A stretch of 64,000 bases of DNA, taken from NCBI RefSeq assembly GCF_027359375.1, contig NZ_CP114779.1:558001-622000 (forward strand), in the 5' to 3' direction. A program made the position numbers and the translations under genes. Position 1 is the stretch's first letter. Each line of letters starts with the position of its first letter. The notes beneath the pieces were generated by a model. The model ran no database searches. It was not told the origin of the DNA and worked only from the letters and a program-made list of their open reading frames with translations. The stretch is from Prochlorococcus marinus str. MIT 0919 (GTDB lineage: Bacteria; Cyanobacteriota; Cyanobacteriia; PCC-6307; Cyanobiaceae). Positions 36,154 through 46,009 of the stretch are shown in pieces.

Positions 36154-37230
36154 ATGACGATAGCTGTTGGTGGCGCCCAAGAAAGAGGATGGTTCGACGT
36201 CCTTGATGACTGGCTTAAGCGCGACCGCTTCGTATTTGTTGGTTGGTCTGGTCTTCTACTTTTCCCTACTGCCTATTTGGCAATAGGAGGGTGGTTTTTA
36301 GGCACAACCTTTGTCACTTCCTGGTACACCCATGGTGTAGCCAGCTCTTATCTGGAAGGTTGTAATTTCCTTACAGCTGCTGTTAGTACCCCTGGAGACG
36401 CCATGGGGCATAGTCTCCTATTCCTATGGGGACCAGAGGCCCAAGGCAGTCTTGTTCGTTGGCTGCAACTTGGTGGACTATGGAATTTCGTAGCTCTTCA
36501 TGGAATATTTAGCCTTATTGGCTTCATGCTTCGTCAATTTGAAATTGCAAGACTTGTAGGAATACGTCCATACAATGCACTTGCATTTTCAGCTGTAATA
36601 GCTGTTTTTTGCGCTTGTTTCCTTATTTACCCTTTAGGACAGCACAGTTGGTTCTTTGCTCCTTCTTTTGGGGTTGCAGCTATTTTCCGCTTTATCCTTT
36701 TTATTCAAGGTTTCCATAACATCACTCTCAACCCTTTCCACATGATGGGAGTTGCTGGGATTCTTGGAGGAGCTTTGCTTTGTGCAATTCACGGAGCTAC
36801 AGTTCAAAACACTCTTTATGAGGACACAAGCATCTATACAGGTGGCAAGGTTCAAAGTTCAACTTTTAGAGCTTTTGATCCAACTCAAGAAGAAGAGACT
36901 TATTCAATGGTTACTGCTAACCGTTTTTGGAGTCAAATCTTTGGAATTGCCTTCTCAAATAAAAGATTCCTTCATTTCTTAATGCTCTTCGTTCCTGTAA
37001 TGGGAATGTGGTGCGCAGCTATAGGCATTGTTGGGTTAGCTCTTAACCTAAGGGCCTATGACTTTGTAAGCCAAGAGATAAGAGCTGCTGAAGATCCAGA
37101 GTTTGAAACGTTTTATACCAAAAACATCCTTTTGAATGAAGGTATGAGAGCCTGGATGTCTTCTGTGGACCAGCCACACGAAAACTTTGTATTCCCTGAG
37201 GAGGTACTCCCACGTGGAAACGCCCTTTAA
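36154..37230 (+). CDS. psbD: Photosystem II D2 reaction-centre protein
   Basis: A 358-residue five-helix reaction-centre subunit that pairs with D1 and carries the pheophytin, the plastoquinone QA, part of P680 and the redox tyrosine YD. The start MTIAVGG is standard. The chlorophyll/iron ligands lie in [29 protein letters not shown] (His of P680 and of the non-heme iron region) and [14 protein letters not shown]. It is a few residues longer than the usual 352-353. It overlaps psbC by 17 bases, as in other cyanobacteria and plastids. Confidence 0.98.
   Translation: MTIAVGGAQERGWFDVLDDWLKRDRFVFVGWSGLLLFPTAYLAIGGWFLGTTFVTSWYTHGVASSYLEGCNFLTAAVSTPGDAMGHSLLFLWGPEAQGSLVRWLQLGGLWNFVALHGIFSLIGFMLRQFEIARLVGIRPYNALAFSAVIAVFCACFLIYPLGQHSWFFAPSFGVAAIFRFILFIQGFHNITLNPFHMMGVAGILGGALLCAIHGATVQNTLYEDTSIYTGGKVQSSTFRAFDPTQEEETYSMVTANRFWSQIFGIAFSNKRFLHFLMLFVPVMGMWCAAIGIVGLALNLRAYDFVSQEIRAAEDPEFETFYTKNILLNEGMRAWMSSVDQPHENFVFPEEVLPRGNAL
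37198..37204 (+). promoter_or_regulatory. psbC: psbC ribosome-binding site inside psbD
   Basis: GAGGAGG lies nine bases before the GTG at 37214 and inside the psbD coding sequence. It decides the psbC start in favour of GTG (VETPFN) over a longer in-frame TTG at 37187. Confidence 0.8.
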
Positions 37231-38596
37231 TAGTCTTTTAAAAGCTCCAAACCAAAGTATTGAAGAGACTGGTTATGCCTGGTATGTAGGCAACGCACGT
37301 CTAATTAATCTTTCGGGAAAACTCTTAGGAGCACATATCGCCCATACAGGTCTAATGGTCTTTTGGGCAGGAGCAATGATGCTTTACGAGGTGAGTCACT
37401 TCACCTTTGACAAGCCAATGTGGGAGCAAGGTTTAATCCTTATGCCACATGTAGCCATGTTTGGTTATGGGATTGGTGCTGGAGGCGAAGTTGTAGATGT
37501 AATGCCATATTTCCAAGCTGGTGTTGTCCACCTAATTGCCTCGGCAGTACTTGGTTTTGGTGGCATTTACCATTCACTTGCTGGACCAGAGAAATTAGAA
37601 GAAGAGTTTCCATTCTTCTCTACTGACTGGAGAGACAAAGATCAAATGACAACCATTCTTGGACGTCATTTGTGTGTACTTGGTCTTGGAGCAATAGCTT
37701 TCTCAGTTAACTGGCAGTTCCTGGGTGGTCTTTATGACACTTGGGCACCAGGTGGCGGTGAAGTTCGCTTAATTACTCCTACAACTGATCCAGGGATTAT
37801 CTTTGGATACCTTTTCCAAACACCCTGGGGTGGTGGTGGAAATATGGTAGGAGTTAATTCAGTTGAAGATATTGTTGGCGGACATTATTACCTAGGAATT
37901 ATTGAATTAATAGGTGGCCACTTTCATATGCAAACCAAACCATTTGGTTGGGCTCGAAGAGCCTTTATATGGAATGGAGAGGCCCTACTAGCCTATGCCT
38001 TAGGTGGAATCTGTGTAGCAAGTTTCTATGCATCTGTTTTTGTTTGGTTTAACAACACTGCATATCCATCTGAGTTCTATGGTCCAACTAATGCAGAAGC
38101 ATCTCAAGCACAAAGTTTTACTTTCTTAGTAAGAGACCAGCGTATTGGCGCAAATGTTGGCACCACAATGGGACCAACAGGTTTAGGTAAATACTTAATG
38201 CGTTCCCCAACTGGTGAAATCATCTTTGGTGGAGAGACAATGCGTTTTTGGGACTTTAGAGGTCCATGGCTAGAGCCTCTCAGAGGAGAGAATGGATTAA
38301 GTTTGGATAAAATCCAAAATGATATTCAGCCTTGGCAAGTACGTCGAGCAGCCGAGTATATGACACATGCTCCAAATGCTTCAATCAACTCAGTTGGTGG
38401 AATCATTACCGAGCCAAATGCAGTTAACTTCGTTAATTTGCGTCAATGGCTTGCTGCTGCTCAATTCTTCCTAGGATGGTTTACCTTTATTGGTCACCTT
38501 TGGCATGCTGGAAGAGCGAGAGCTGCTGCTGGCGGATTTGAAAAAGGTATAGATCGCAAGACTGAGCCTGCTCTATCAATGCCTGATCTAGACTAA
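37214..38596 (+). CDS. psbC: Photosystem II CP43 core antenna protein
   Basis: A 460-residue six-helix chlorophyll-binding antenna next to D1. The start is GTG at 37214, giving VETPFNSLL, with GAGGAGG nine bases upstream; an upstream TTG in the same frame is inside psbD and lacks a site. Conserved helices include [20 protein letters not shown] and [17 protein letters not shown]. The large lumenal loop E carries [20 protein letters not shown], with Glu and the nearby Arg that ligate the oxygen-evolving cluster. It overlaps psbD by 17 bases and is followed by a strong terminator. Confidence 0.98.
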   Translation: METPFNSLLKAPNQSIEETGYAWYVGNARLINLSGKLLGAHIAHTGLMVFWAGAMMLYEVSHFTFDKPMWEQGLILMPHVAMFGYGIGAGGEVVDVMPYFQAGVVHLIASAVLGFGGIYHSLAGPEKLEEEFPFFSTDWRDKDQMTTILGRHLCVLGLGAIAFSVNWQFLGGLYDTWAPGGGEVRLITPTTDPGIIFGYLFQTPWGGGGNMVGVNSVEDIVGGHYYLGIIELIGGHFHMQTKPFGWARRAFIWNGEALLAYALGGICVASFYASVFVWFNNTAYPSEFYGPTNAEASQAQSFTFLVRDQRIGANVGTTMGPTGLGKYLMRSPTGEIIFGGETMRFWDFRGPWLEPLRGENGLSLDKIQNDIQPWQVRRAAEYMTHAPNASINSVGGIITEPNAVNFVNLRQWLAAAQFFLGWFTFIGHLWHAGRARAAAGGFEKGIDRKTEPALSMPDLD

Positions 38597-38627
38597 TTTC
38601 TAGAGCTAAATAAATTAAATTGCATTT

Positions 38628-38661
38628 AAAAGCCCTCAATTAACCATTGAGGGCTTTTTTT
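38628..38661. terminator. Strong bidirectional intrinsic terminator after psbC
   Basis: AAAAGCCCTCAAT (38628-38640) is perfectly complementary to ATTGAGGGCTTTT (38646-38658) with a five-base TAACC loop, followed by a T-run on the plus strand and preceded by an A-run that serves the minus strand. It separates psbC from the convergent maf gene. Confidence 0.92.
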
Positions 38662-38687
38662 ATCTCTTAGGGAATTATTAATACATC

Positions 38688-39314
38688 TCACAACTCAAAA
38701 CCAACTTTAAAACATGAGTCTCTTAACCAAGGCAGGCTAAGTCCAATCACATTGCTATAACAACCTTCTATTGATTCAATTAACGTAGCTCCTTTACCAT
38801 CGATAGCAAATCCTCCTGCACAACAAATTGGCTCGTTAGTTTTCACATATTTCTCAATCTCTAAATCTGCAAGTTTTGCGAAATTAATTTTAGTTGTAAT
38901 AACATTAACAATCATTCCAGAATACTTTGGTGAACTGGTAGATACATTTGGTCGCATAATCAAACAATGGCCTGTATGAATGTATCCACTTTTAGAAGAC
39001 ATCTTGGATAACCTATCCATAGCTACTTTTTCAGTTTTGGGTTTCCCATAGATTTGACCATCAAACTCAAACAATGAATCGCAACAAAGTATTGCTATCT
39101 CTTTGCAATCAAAAATACTATTTTGAGTTTTGTTAGAAATTTTTGATAAAACAGCCTTAGCCTTAGCAACTGCAAGAGATTGAACCAACTCCCCAACATC
39201 AGATCCAGAAAATTGATCTTCATTAACATCACTTACAATAACCTTATGTTTTATATCAACTTGCTTGAGAAGATTTCTTCTAGCTTTTGAAGCAGAGCCA
39301 AGTATCAGCATCAT
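38688..39314 (-). CDS. maf: Maf-family nucleotide pyrophosphatase
   Basis: A 208-residue house-cleaning enzyme that hydrolyses non-canonical or methylated nucleoside triphosphates such as dTTP, UTP or m7GTP. The N-terminal motif GSASKARRNLLKQ (usual S-x-SPRR-x-x-L) has Ala-Ser-Lys-Ala in place of the SPRR serine-proline, a mild deviation. Then come CCDSLFEFDGQIYGKPK (normally ADTVV..G.I.GKP), SGYIHTGHCLI and GCYSNVIGLSLPWL. Catalytic acid and lysine positions appear kept. Convergent with psbC across the strong terminator. Confidence 0.85.
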   Translation of the reverse strand: MMLILGSASKARRNLLKQVDIKHKVIVSDVNEDQFSGSDVGELVQSLAVAKAKAVLSKISNKTQNSIFDCKEIAILCCDSLFEFDGQIYGKPKTEKVAMDRLSKMSSKSGYIHTGHCLIMRPNVSTSSPKYSGMIVNVITTKINFAKLADLEIEKYVKTNEPICCAGGFAIDGKGATLIESIEGCYSNVIGLSLPWLRDSCFKVGFEL

Positions 39315-39381
39315 GAAATCAGAATTAAAATCAATCTACTCTTAAATTTTTCAAGCTTAGAAGCTATTTTTTTTAGAAGCA

Positions 39382-39756
39382 ATGGAATTAATTGATAAAC
39401 ACATTTTAAAACGGACAAGTAGAGCAATTAAATGCCTTGCTCTAAATTCCAATTTTTACAAAGACGTCGAATCAAATGGCTTAACTGCAAAGAATGTTTT
39501 TGAAATGAGAGCTAGGTATTCCAATAAAAGCTTGCATTGGTTCAAGGATTCTGAATGCATTGAAAGTGCATTTAGATGGTTAATAACAATTGGGGTTCTA
39601 AGGCGTGAGGTTGACGGACAAGGCTTAACATCAAAAGTTCGACTAACACCATTAGGAAGGCAATTTCTTCAGATGAACCCCGATCTTCCAAATCAACAAG
39701 CCAACTTATACGAAAGGTTTAGAAACTGGTTGTTTAGGAAACTAATTCTTCAATGA
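39382..39756 (+). CDS. Conserved-looking hypothetical protein upstream of cobQ
   Basis: A 124-residue soluble protein. The middle, [20 protein letters not shown] followed by [19 protein letters not shown], reads like a winged-helix segment, but without a clear recognition helix I cannot call it a regulator. I recall proteins of this type as cyanobacterial conserved hypotheticals next to cobalamin genes, without certainty. Its last codon overlaps the cobQ start by four bases (ATGA), so the two are co-translated. Confidence 0.65.
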   Translation: MELIDKHILKRTSRAIKCLALNSNFYKDVESNGLTAKNVFEMRARYSNKSLHWFKDSECIESAFRWLITIGVLRREVDGQGLTSKVRLTPLGRQFLQMNPDLPNQQANLYERFRNWLFRKLILQ

Positions 39757-41267
39757 TAATAAATTCAACCTCAAAACCTTTAATGGTGCTTGGTACGTCA
39801 AGTGGTGCTGGCAAATCTTTAATGGTGACAGCTATTTGCAGAGTTTTAAGTAACCAAGGGGAAAGACCTATCCCATTTAAAGGCCAAAATATGAGCAACA
39901 ATGCATGGGTCGATAATAATGGGGGGGAAATGGCTTACTCCCAAGCATTGCAAGCATGGGCAGCGAGGGTTGATCCGATATGTTCGATGAACCCTATCCT
40001 TCTAAAACCTCAAGGTGATTGCATTAGCGAAATAATTCATCTTGGAGAAAGCGTAGGAATTACAAAAGCCAAAGATTACTACCAAAACTGGTTTAATTTA
40101 GGATGGGAAGCAATTCAAAAAGGACTGAAAATATTAGACAGTGACTTCCCTAATGGGAGATTGATTATAGAAGGTGCGGGAAGTCCAGTAGAGGTAAATC
40201 TTAAACATAGAGACCTTACAAATTTACGTATAGCAAAATATCTAAATGCGAATTGCCTTTTAATAGCGGACATAGAGCGAGGCGGTGTTTTTGCACAATT
40301 AATAGGTACTCTTGCACTCCTAAGTCCTGAGGAGAGGGAATTAGTAAAAGGAATAATAATTAATCGTTTCAGAGGAGATAGCTCATTATTTGACTCAGGT
40401 CGAGAATGGATTGAAAAAGAAACTAATATTCCTGTTTTAGGTGTAATGCCTTGGTTAAACGAAATTTTCCCTCCAGAAGACTCATTAGACCTACTCGAAC
40501 GAAAACCTACTAAACCATTTTCAGAGATAGAAATAGCGATAATTCAATTGCCTTCCTTAAGTAATTTCTCAGATTTAGATCCGTTAGAATCAGAAGATAG
40601 TGTGAAATTAAAATGGGTCAAACCAGGCAATTCACTAGGGAATCCTGATGCAGTGATTATCCCTGGGAGTAAACAAACAATTAAAGATCTTCAAAAGCTA
40701 AATACAAGTAATCTTGCGACAGAAATAAAAGAGTTTGCAAAAAAAGGTGGTGAAGTTTTTGGAATATGTGGTGGTTTACAGATGTTAGGGGAAACACTTG
40801 AAGACCCCTATTATATAGAAAATCTAAAAAGTGATAATGCCAAAAATCAATACGAAGGTCTGAAACTACTTCCTATTAAGACAATATTTAAAAAAAGTAA
40901 GTCTCTTTTAAAACGTGAAGTATTAGCTCTTTGGCCTCAGAAATGTATAATTTCTGGCTTCGAACTTCATCACGGCTTTACTCAATCAATTGACTCATTT
41001 TCTGAAGAGTTACAACCATTTAGCGAGGACTCACTACTGGGTTGGGTAAGTAATAGAGATGGGACAGGAATAGTTAGTGGAACGTATCTTCATGGAATCT
41101 TTGAGAATGGCGAATGGAGGCGGTATTGGATTAATCAAATAAGAAGAAAAAAGGGACTTAAACCATTAGCCATTCATCATAAAAACTATATTATTGAGAG
41201 AGATGAATTAATAAATCGCCTATCACATTCGTTTCAAAAGCATATTAATCTTCAAAGGATTCTTTAA
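39753..41267 (+). CDS. cobQ: Cobyric acid synthase
   Basis: A 504-residue glutamine amidotransferase that amidates four side chains of adenosylcobyrinic a,c-diamide in (pseudo)cobalamin synthesis. The N-terminal synthetase has the P-loop [17 protein letters not shown] and NMSNNAWV. The C-terminal triad glutaminase has Cys in [11 protein letters not shown] and His in [27 protein letters not shown] is conserved between them. It overlaps the upstream gene by four bases; a small ferredoxin-like gene begins two bases after it, making a three-gene operon. Confidence 0.95.
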   Translation: MIINSTSKPLMVLGTSSGAGKSLMVTAICRVLSNQGERPIPFKGQNMSNNAWVDNNGGEMAYSQALQAWAARVDPICSMNPILLKPQGDCISEIIHLGESVGITKAKDYYQNWFNLGWEAIQKGLKILDSDFPNGRLIIEGAGSPVEVNLKHRDLTNLRIAKYLNANCLLIADIERGGVFAQLIGTLALLSPEERELVKGIIINRFRGDSSLFDSGREWIEKETNIPVLGVMPWLNEIFPPEDSLDLLERKPTKPFSEIEIAIIQLPSLSNFSDLDPLESEDSVKLKWVKPGNSLGNPDAVIIPGSKQTIKDLQKLNTSNLATEIKEFAKKGGEVFGICGGLQMLGETLEDPYYIENLKSDNAKNQYEGLKLLPIKTIFKKSKSLLKREVLALWPQKCIISGFELHHGFTQSIDSFSEELQPFSEDSLLGWVSNRDGTGIVSGTYLHGIFENGEWRRYWINQIRRKKGLKPLAIHHKNYIIERDELINRLSHSFQKHINLQRIL

Positions 41268-41269
41268 AA

Positions 41270-41515
41270 ATGAAGGAGAAGATGATTCAAATAAATTGGC
41301 CAAATGGTAAAACTTCGATTGCAAAAGAAGGTACAAACTGGCTTGAAGAAGCTTGCAAAGCAGGTTTTGACATACCTACTGGGTGCCTAAAAGGCAGCTG
41401 TGGGGCTTGCGAGATAGAAGTGGAAGGAAAGACTTTAAGAGCCTGTATACATTCAATTCCTAAAACAAATTCAAGCAAATTGAATGTGGCTTTATTTTCT
41501 GATCCTTACTGGTAA
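41270..41515 (+). CDS. Plant-type [2Fe-2S] ferredoxin-like protein
   Basis: An 81-residue electron carrier. The cluster motif is PTGCLKGSCGACEIEVEG with a fourth cysteine in LRACIHSIP, the C-x5-C-x2-C...C ligand set of plant-type ferredoxins, shorter than photosynthetic Fd. The opening IQINWPNGKTSIAKEGTNWL is the beta-grasp start. Two in-frame ATGs (41270 and 41282) are possible. It follows cobQ by two bases; cobalamin synthesis includes reductive steps that might use it, which is inference. Confidence 0.85.
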   Translation: MKEKMIQINWPNGKTSIAKEGTNWLEEACKAGFDIPTGCLKGSCGACEIEVEGKTLRACIHSIPKTNSSKLNVALFSDPYW

Positions 41516-41558
41516 ATACATCGCTATATATATAGCAATCTTTAGGAAGCAATTAATT

Positions 41559-42704
41559 TTAATTTTTACTAAAAACTTCTGATGCAATAATTTCCCAAGA
41601 AAATTTATCTGATGAAGACTTCATTTTTACATAATTCTCCAAATAATTATCATAATTAGATTGATCAACCTCAGGGATTTTATAAATCTTTTCTAAGTCC
41701 TGCGAATTAAGAGCTGGTACATTTAAGAAAGTAGAAAATTTGACAATAGATTTAAAGTAAATACTTTTTTTACTTAGCTCATTTGGTATCAAAAGTATTA
41801 TTGGTTTCATAAATAAAACTGCTAGCTGAATAGCAGTTGAGCAATGGGCAATAACAAGACTTGATTGAGCAATCGCCTTAACTGTATCCAAATTAGTTAT
41901 TGGAATCTTATATAGTGATGATGATTTTGAATAATTAGCCCTAGGGTGTAACTTGATCAATGGATTTAATGCCAACTTCTTTGCAAGAAAATTTAGGTTA
42001 TTGGAGATTTCTTGAAAGTATTTTGCCTCACTTACAGGCGGCTCCACTTTTAGGTTAAATAAATCGCAGTGGCAGGGGAAATCTTCATCTAAAAACAAAA
42101 TCGTATTAGAAGTTTCTATCGAATTATTTTTTAATATGAATTTTTTATAATTATCAAAATCTAAATTGTGTACCTTTACTACTGTTTTATTAGATTTAGT
42201 AAATTTATTAAAGTCAAAAGATCCCCCAACAGCGATCCTATCTGTTGAGGCAATCTTCCAAGGTAATGACAAGAAATAGGTGACAGCAGACTTGGGTAAA
42301 TTTAAAGTTTTCCTGCAGAAAGATTGGTTTCTTGGGAGGCTAGGATACGGGTAAGATGTTAGCTTATACTGGATAATTTTTGCTTTCAATTTAATAGATA
42401 ATCTAATAAGTACTCTCTTTAAATAATTTTCAATTGAAAATCCCCCCAAAATATCAACACACCAATCAGGCGAGAATTCAAAAACTTTTTTTATAAAACT
42501 TGATAAGGAGTAACAGCTATAAACCACTGGGGATTTAAATCTTATCTGATTACCATTAATATAATTTTCAAATCTTGCGTTCAAGAAGGGAGTGCAATCT
42601 ATGACCAATACAGAATAACCAATAGATAATAACTCTCCTATGCCAAAACGAATATAATCCCTTTCTGTAAATGGCGATAGTACACAAAAACAAATTCTTT
42701 TCAT
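41559..42704 (-). CDS. Possible GT-B glycosyltransferase with sialyltransferase-like motifs
   Basis: A 381-residue protein, no close family recognised. The C-terminal half looks like a GT-B fold acting on a nucleotide sugar: ILFLDEDFP gives a DED at 206-208, KLHPRANYSK gives HP at 253-254, and VIAHCSTAIQLA gives an HCST at 287-290 followed by a hydrophobic strand. This D/E-D/E then HP then S/T order is the one described for bacterial CMP-sialate transferases (GT38, GT52, GT80), and HP...S/T also occurs in other capsule transferases. It diverges from fcl at the island edge, next to the nonulosonate genes. The specific assignment is a hypothesis. Confidence 0.55.
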   Translation of the reverse strand: MKRICFCVLSPFTERDYIRFGIGELLSIGYSVLVIDCTPFLNARFENYINGNQIRFKSPVVYSCYSLSSFIKKVFEFSPDWCVDILGGFSIENYLKRVLIRLSIKLKAKIIQYKLTSYPYPSLPRNQSFCRKTLNLPKSAVTYFLSLPWKIASTDRIAVGGSFDFNKFTKSNKTVVKVHNLDFDNYKKFILKNNSIETSNTILFLDEDFPCHCDLFNLKVEPPVSEAKYFQEISNNLNFLAKKLALNPLIKLHPRANYSKSSSLYKIPITNLDTVKAIAQSSLVIAHCSTAIQLAVLFMKPIILLIPNELSKKSIYFKSIVKFSTFLNVPALNSQDLEKIYKIPEVDQSNYDNYLENYVKMKSSSDKFSWEIIASEVFSKN

Positions 42705-42841
42705 TAACTTTAATTATTTAATAGTATTTAAGAGTGAAGTCCTGAATCATATTTCAGTGTAGGAGCAATCCTAAAATTTTCAAACAAAGCAGAAGGTAAA
42801 GAAAGTTTTAAGTTAAGATTCTTTATAAGGTTTAAATATAT

Positions 42842-43825
42842 ATGGAAACATCATCGAACCAGAGACTTATTCACTTAGAAGACAGAATCTTCGTAGCAGG
42901 CCATAGAGGAATGGCAGGCAGAGCAATTGTAAAGTCTTTAAAACAAGATAACTACAAATACATTCTTACTGCTGAAAGACATGAGCTAGATCTTTGTGAA
43001 AAAAAAGATGTTCAGAATTGGTTCAAAGCCTATAAGCCTTCTGTAGTTATCCTTGCAGCAGGAAGAGTGGGTGGAATAAAAGCTAATTCTAAATACCCAT
43101 ATGAATTCTTAATTGAGAACATATCCATTCAAAACAGTGTGATAAATACTGCATGGAAAGAAGGTGTTAGGCGTTTATTGTTTTTAGGGAGTAGTTGTAT
43201 CTATCCAAAATATTCAGAGCAACCCATTCAAGAAGAAGCTTTGCTTAGTGGGATTCTAGAACCTAGTAATGAGTGGTACTCAATAGCTAAAATTACAGGC
43301 ATAAAATTATGTGAAGCTTTAAGAAGGCAATATAACTTCGATGCCATAACGCTTATACCTCCAAACCTTTATGGCCCAGGCGATAAATTTGACCTTGAAA
43401 ATGGTCATGTAATGGGAGCAATGATTCGGAAATTTTCAGAGGGCTTTAATAATGATTTAAAAAAAGTTGCATGCTGGGGGAGTGGCTCCCCTAAGAGAGA
43501 GTTTTTACATGTCAGTGATCTTGCCTCTGCATGCAAATTTGCCCTTGAATATTGGAACCCTTCCGACAAATCTTCACCCACAACCTCTGACGGATCAAAG
43601 CTCTACTATTTAAATGTAGGCTCTGGAGAAGAACTAACCATTCAAGAGCTAGCATGTTTAATAGCAAAATCAACTGGCTATAAAGGAGAAATCGATTGGG
43701 ATAGAAGCAAACCTGACGGAACTCCACGCAAAATATTGGATTCATCAAGATTTCAAAAGTTAGGCTGGAAACCGACTATATCTTTGGAGGAAGGTATAAA
43801 AACTTGTTGTTTAAGCTATGACTGA
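42842..43825 (+). CDS. fcl: GDP-L-fucose synthase
   Basis: A 327-residue extended short-chain dehydrogenase that epimerises and reduces GDP-4-keto-6-deoxymannose to GDP-L-fucose with NADPH. The Rossmann start is VAGHRGMAGRAIV (residues 18-30). The catalytic serine lies in FLGSSCIYP and the YxxxK pair in EWYSIAKITGIKLCEAL. Other family blocks: LIPPNLYGPGDKFD, SGSPKREFLHVSDLA. It begins the plus-strand part of the island, with gmd 166 bases downstream, the reverse of the usual gmd-fcl order. Confidence 0.95.
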   Translation: METSSNQRLIHLEDRIFVAGHRGMAGRAIVKSLKQDNYKYILTAERHELDLCEKKDVQNWFKAYKPSVVILAAGRVGGIKANSKYPYEFLIENISIQNSVINTAWKEGVRRLLFLGSSCIYPKYSEQPIQEEALLSGILEPSNEWYSIAKITGIKLCEALRRQYNFDAITLIPPNLYGPGDKFDLENGHVMGAMIRKFSEGFNNDLKKVACWGSGSPKREFLHVSDLASACKFALEYWNPSDKSSPTTSDGSKLYYLNVGSGEELTIQELACLIAKSTGYKGEIDWDRSKPDGTPRKILDSSRFQKLGWKPTISLEEGIKTCCLSYD

Positions 43826-43991
43826 CCTCATAATTGCAATAAACCAAAGATGGACGAATCTTTTAACTGTAAAAGGCTTTAATGGCAACAGAAGGCTATG
43901 CACTAAGAAAACTAAATTGAACAATTCTTTTAAAAATCCCACAAACCTTTAATCACTTTCTTGTATCTCCACTTGAAGAAATACAATAAAA

Positions 43992-45092
43992 ATGATGAGC
44001 ACTAATCCCAAAGTCGCACTTATTACCGGTATTACCGGGCAAGACGGCTCATATCTAGCTGAACTATTGCTAGATAAGGGCTACATAGTTCATGGAATAA
44101 AGCGTCGAGCAAGCAACTTTAATACCTCGAGAATTGACCATCTATATCAAGATCCACATGAACCAAACCCAAGAATTGTTTTACATTATGGAGATCTTAC
44201 TGATAGCACAAATTTAATTAGAATTATCCAACAGATTCAACCGGATGAAATATACAATTTAGGTGCTCAAAGTCATGTTGCAGTAAGTTTTGAGAGTCCA
44301 GAATACACTGCAAACGCAGATGCCTTAGGCACCTTGAGAATTTTAGAAGCAGTAAGAATACTAAAATTAACCCAAAAAACTAGAATTTATCAGGCAAGTA
44401 CATCAGAGCTATATGGCCTGTGTCAAGAATCACCTCAGAAAGAAACCACACCTTTTTACCCACGCTCTCCTTATGCAGTAGCAAAGTTATATTCTTATTG
44501 GATAATAGTTAACTATCGAGAAGCATATGGCATGTACGCCTGCAATGGAATTTTGTTCAATCATGAATCTCCGCGAAGAGGAGAAACATTTGTCACAAGA
44601 AAGATCACAAGAGGTCTAGCGAGGATAGATGCTGGCTTGGATGAATGTTTGTATATGGGCAATTTAGATGCTCTAAGGGATTGGGGACATGCTCGTGATT
44701 ATGTTCAAATGAAATGGAAGATGCTTCAACTAGAGACTCCTGAGGATTTTGTGATAGCAACTGGCCGACAAGAGTCAGTTAGAAAGTTTATTCAACTAGT
44801 AGCTAAAAAGCTAGGATGGGGAAAAATTGAATGGGAAGGTAAAGGTTTGAATGAAATTGGGAAAAGATCAGATGGGAAAGTAGTGATAAAAATTGACCCA
44901 AGATATTTCCGACCTTCAGAAGTTGACAATTTACTAGGAGATGCAAGCAAAGCAAGAGACAAACTAGGTTGGGACCCCAGCTCAAGCTTAGAAAATTTAG
45001 TTTCAGAGATGGTTGATCTTGATAAGCAAGAAGCTGCTAAAGAAGTAACACTAAAAAAAGAAGGCTTTAAGGTTATTGGCAGTAAAGAATAA
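43992..45092 (+). CDS. gmd: GDP-mannose 4,6-dehydratase
   Basis: A 366-residue enzyme that converts GDP-D-mannose to GDP-4-keto-6-deoxy-D-mannose, the branch point for fucose, rhamnose and perosamine. NADP binding is [18 protein letters not shown] (9-26), with [15 protein letters not shown] after it. The active site has the Thr/Ser and Glu in [10 protein letters not shown] and the YxxxK in [30 protein letters not shown] is characteristic. Its product can feed both fcl before it and the aminotransferase after it. Confidence 0.97.
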   Translation: MMSTNPKVALITGITGQDGSYLAELLLDKGYIVHGIKRRASNFNTSRIDHLYQDPHEPNPRIVLHYGDLTDSTNLIRIIQQIQPDEIYNLGAQSHVAVSFESPEYTANADALGTLRILEAVRILKLTQKTRIYQASTSELYGLCQESPQKETTPFYPRSPYAVAKLYSYWIIVNYREAYGMYACNGILFNHESPRRGETFVTRKITRGLARIDAGLDECLYMGNLDALRDWGHARDYVQMKWKMLQLETPEDFVIATGRQESVRKFIQLVAKKLGWGKIEWEGKGLNEIGKRSDGKVVIKIDPRYFRPSEVDNLLGDASKARDKLGWDPSSSLENLVSEMVDLDKQEAAKEVTLKKEGFKVIGSKE

Positions 45093-45156
45093 ATCTTAGA
45101 TATATTAAAATGATAATAAAAAATCTACTCAAAACTATAAATTTGCATCTCACAAA

Positions 45157-46008
45157 GTGACTATTTTCCTTTCTACAGGTGGCTATAATAAAAAGACTGC
45201 TTTAGAAGCATCTAAAGATTTTTACAGCAATGGTATAACTGCTGTCGAACTATCTGGCGGTGTTCATTGTCCTAATGCTATAGAGGAAATTGTAAAGTTA
45301 AGAGCAAAGATAGATTTCCAAGTCCACAATTACTTCCCCCCTCCAGAAGAGCCTTTTGTCCTAAATCTAGCTTCTAAAAATCCTGATATTTCAGAACTTA
45401 GTATTAAACATATATATAAGGCTATGGAGTTATCCTTAAGACTTGATCAGCCTAGATATAGTTTTCATGCAGGTTTCCTAATTGATCCTAAAGTGGATCA
45501 ACTCGGGAAAAGAATTAAAAAAAAACAACTTCTTTCAAGAGATCAAGGATTAAAATTATTTATTGATAGGCTAAATATAATTTCAGAGAGAGCAAGGGAA
45601 CTTGGAGTTGATTTACTTGTTGAAAATAATGTCATATCTAAAGCAAACTTCAAAGAGTTCCAATCTGACCCATTTCTAATGAGTACTTGTGAAGAATGCA
45701 TTTATGTAATGAAAAATACACCTGATAATATAAATTTGTTAGTTGATTTGGCTCACTTAAAAGTTTCAGCCACAACTCTTTCATATAATCCCATAGAATT
45801 CCTTAATCTTGTATCTAAATGGATAAAAGGCTATCACTTAAGCGATAACAATGGAATAAGAGATGAAAATAAACCTGTAACTTTAAACTCTTGGTTCTGG
45901 CCATATCTTAAAAAAGATCTACAATATTATAGCTTAGAGGTGTATAACACAGCAACTTCTGAACTATTGAACCAACAATTGATAGTTAAGAGTTTTTTAA
46001 ATAGTTAA
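45157..46008 (+). CDS. TIM-barrel sugar isomerase/epimerase-like protein
   Basis: A 283-residue protein of the AP-endonuclease family 2/xylose-isomerase-like fold. Metal ligand positions are visible as DFQVHNYFPPP, FHAGFLID, DLLVENNV (Glu), LLVDLAHLKVS (Asp and His), and GYHLSDNNG (His and Asp). Related proteins isomerise or epimerise sugars, but many have other roles. It starts at GTG. The aminotransferase gene begins one base after its stop, so the two are tightly coupled and likely act on the same nucleotide sugar or its precursor. Confidence 0.75.
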   Translation: MTIFLSTGGYNKKTALEASKDFYSNGITAVELSGGVHCPNAIEEIVKLRAKIDFQVHNYFPPPEEPFVLNLASKNPDISELSIKHIYKAMELSLRLDQPRYSFHAGFLIDPKVDQLGKRIKKKQLLSRDQGLKLFIDRLNIISERARELGVDLLVENNVISKANFKEFQSDPFLMSTCEECIYVMKNTPDNINLLVDLAHLKVSATTLSYNPIEFLNLVSKWIKGYHLSDNNGIRDENKPVTLNSWFWPYLKKDLQYYSLEVYNTATSELLNQQLIVKSFLNS

Positions 46009-46009
46009 T

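Noticed and set aside
37187-37213. Longer psbC reading from TTG at 37187
   Set aside because: The GTG at 37214 has a GAGGAGG site at the right distance and gives the conserved family start VETPFN.
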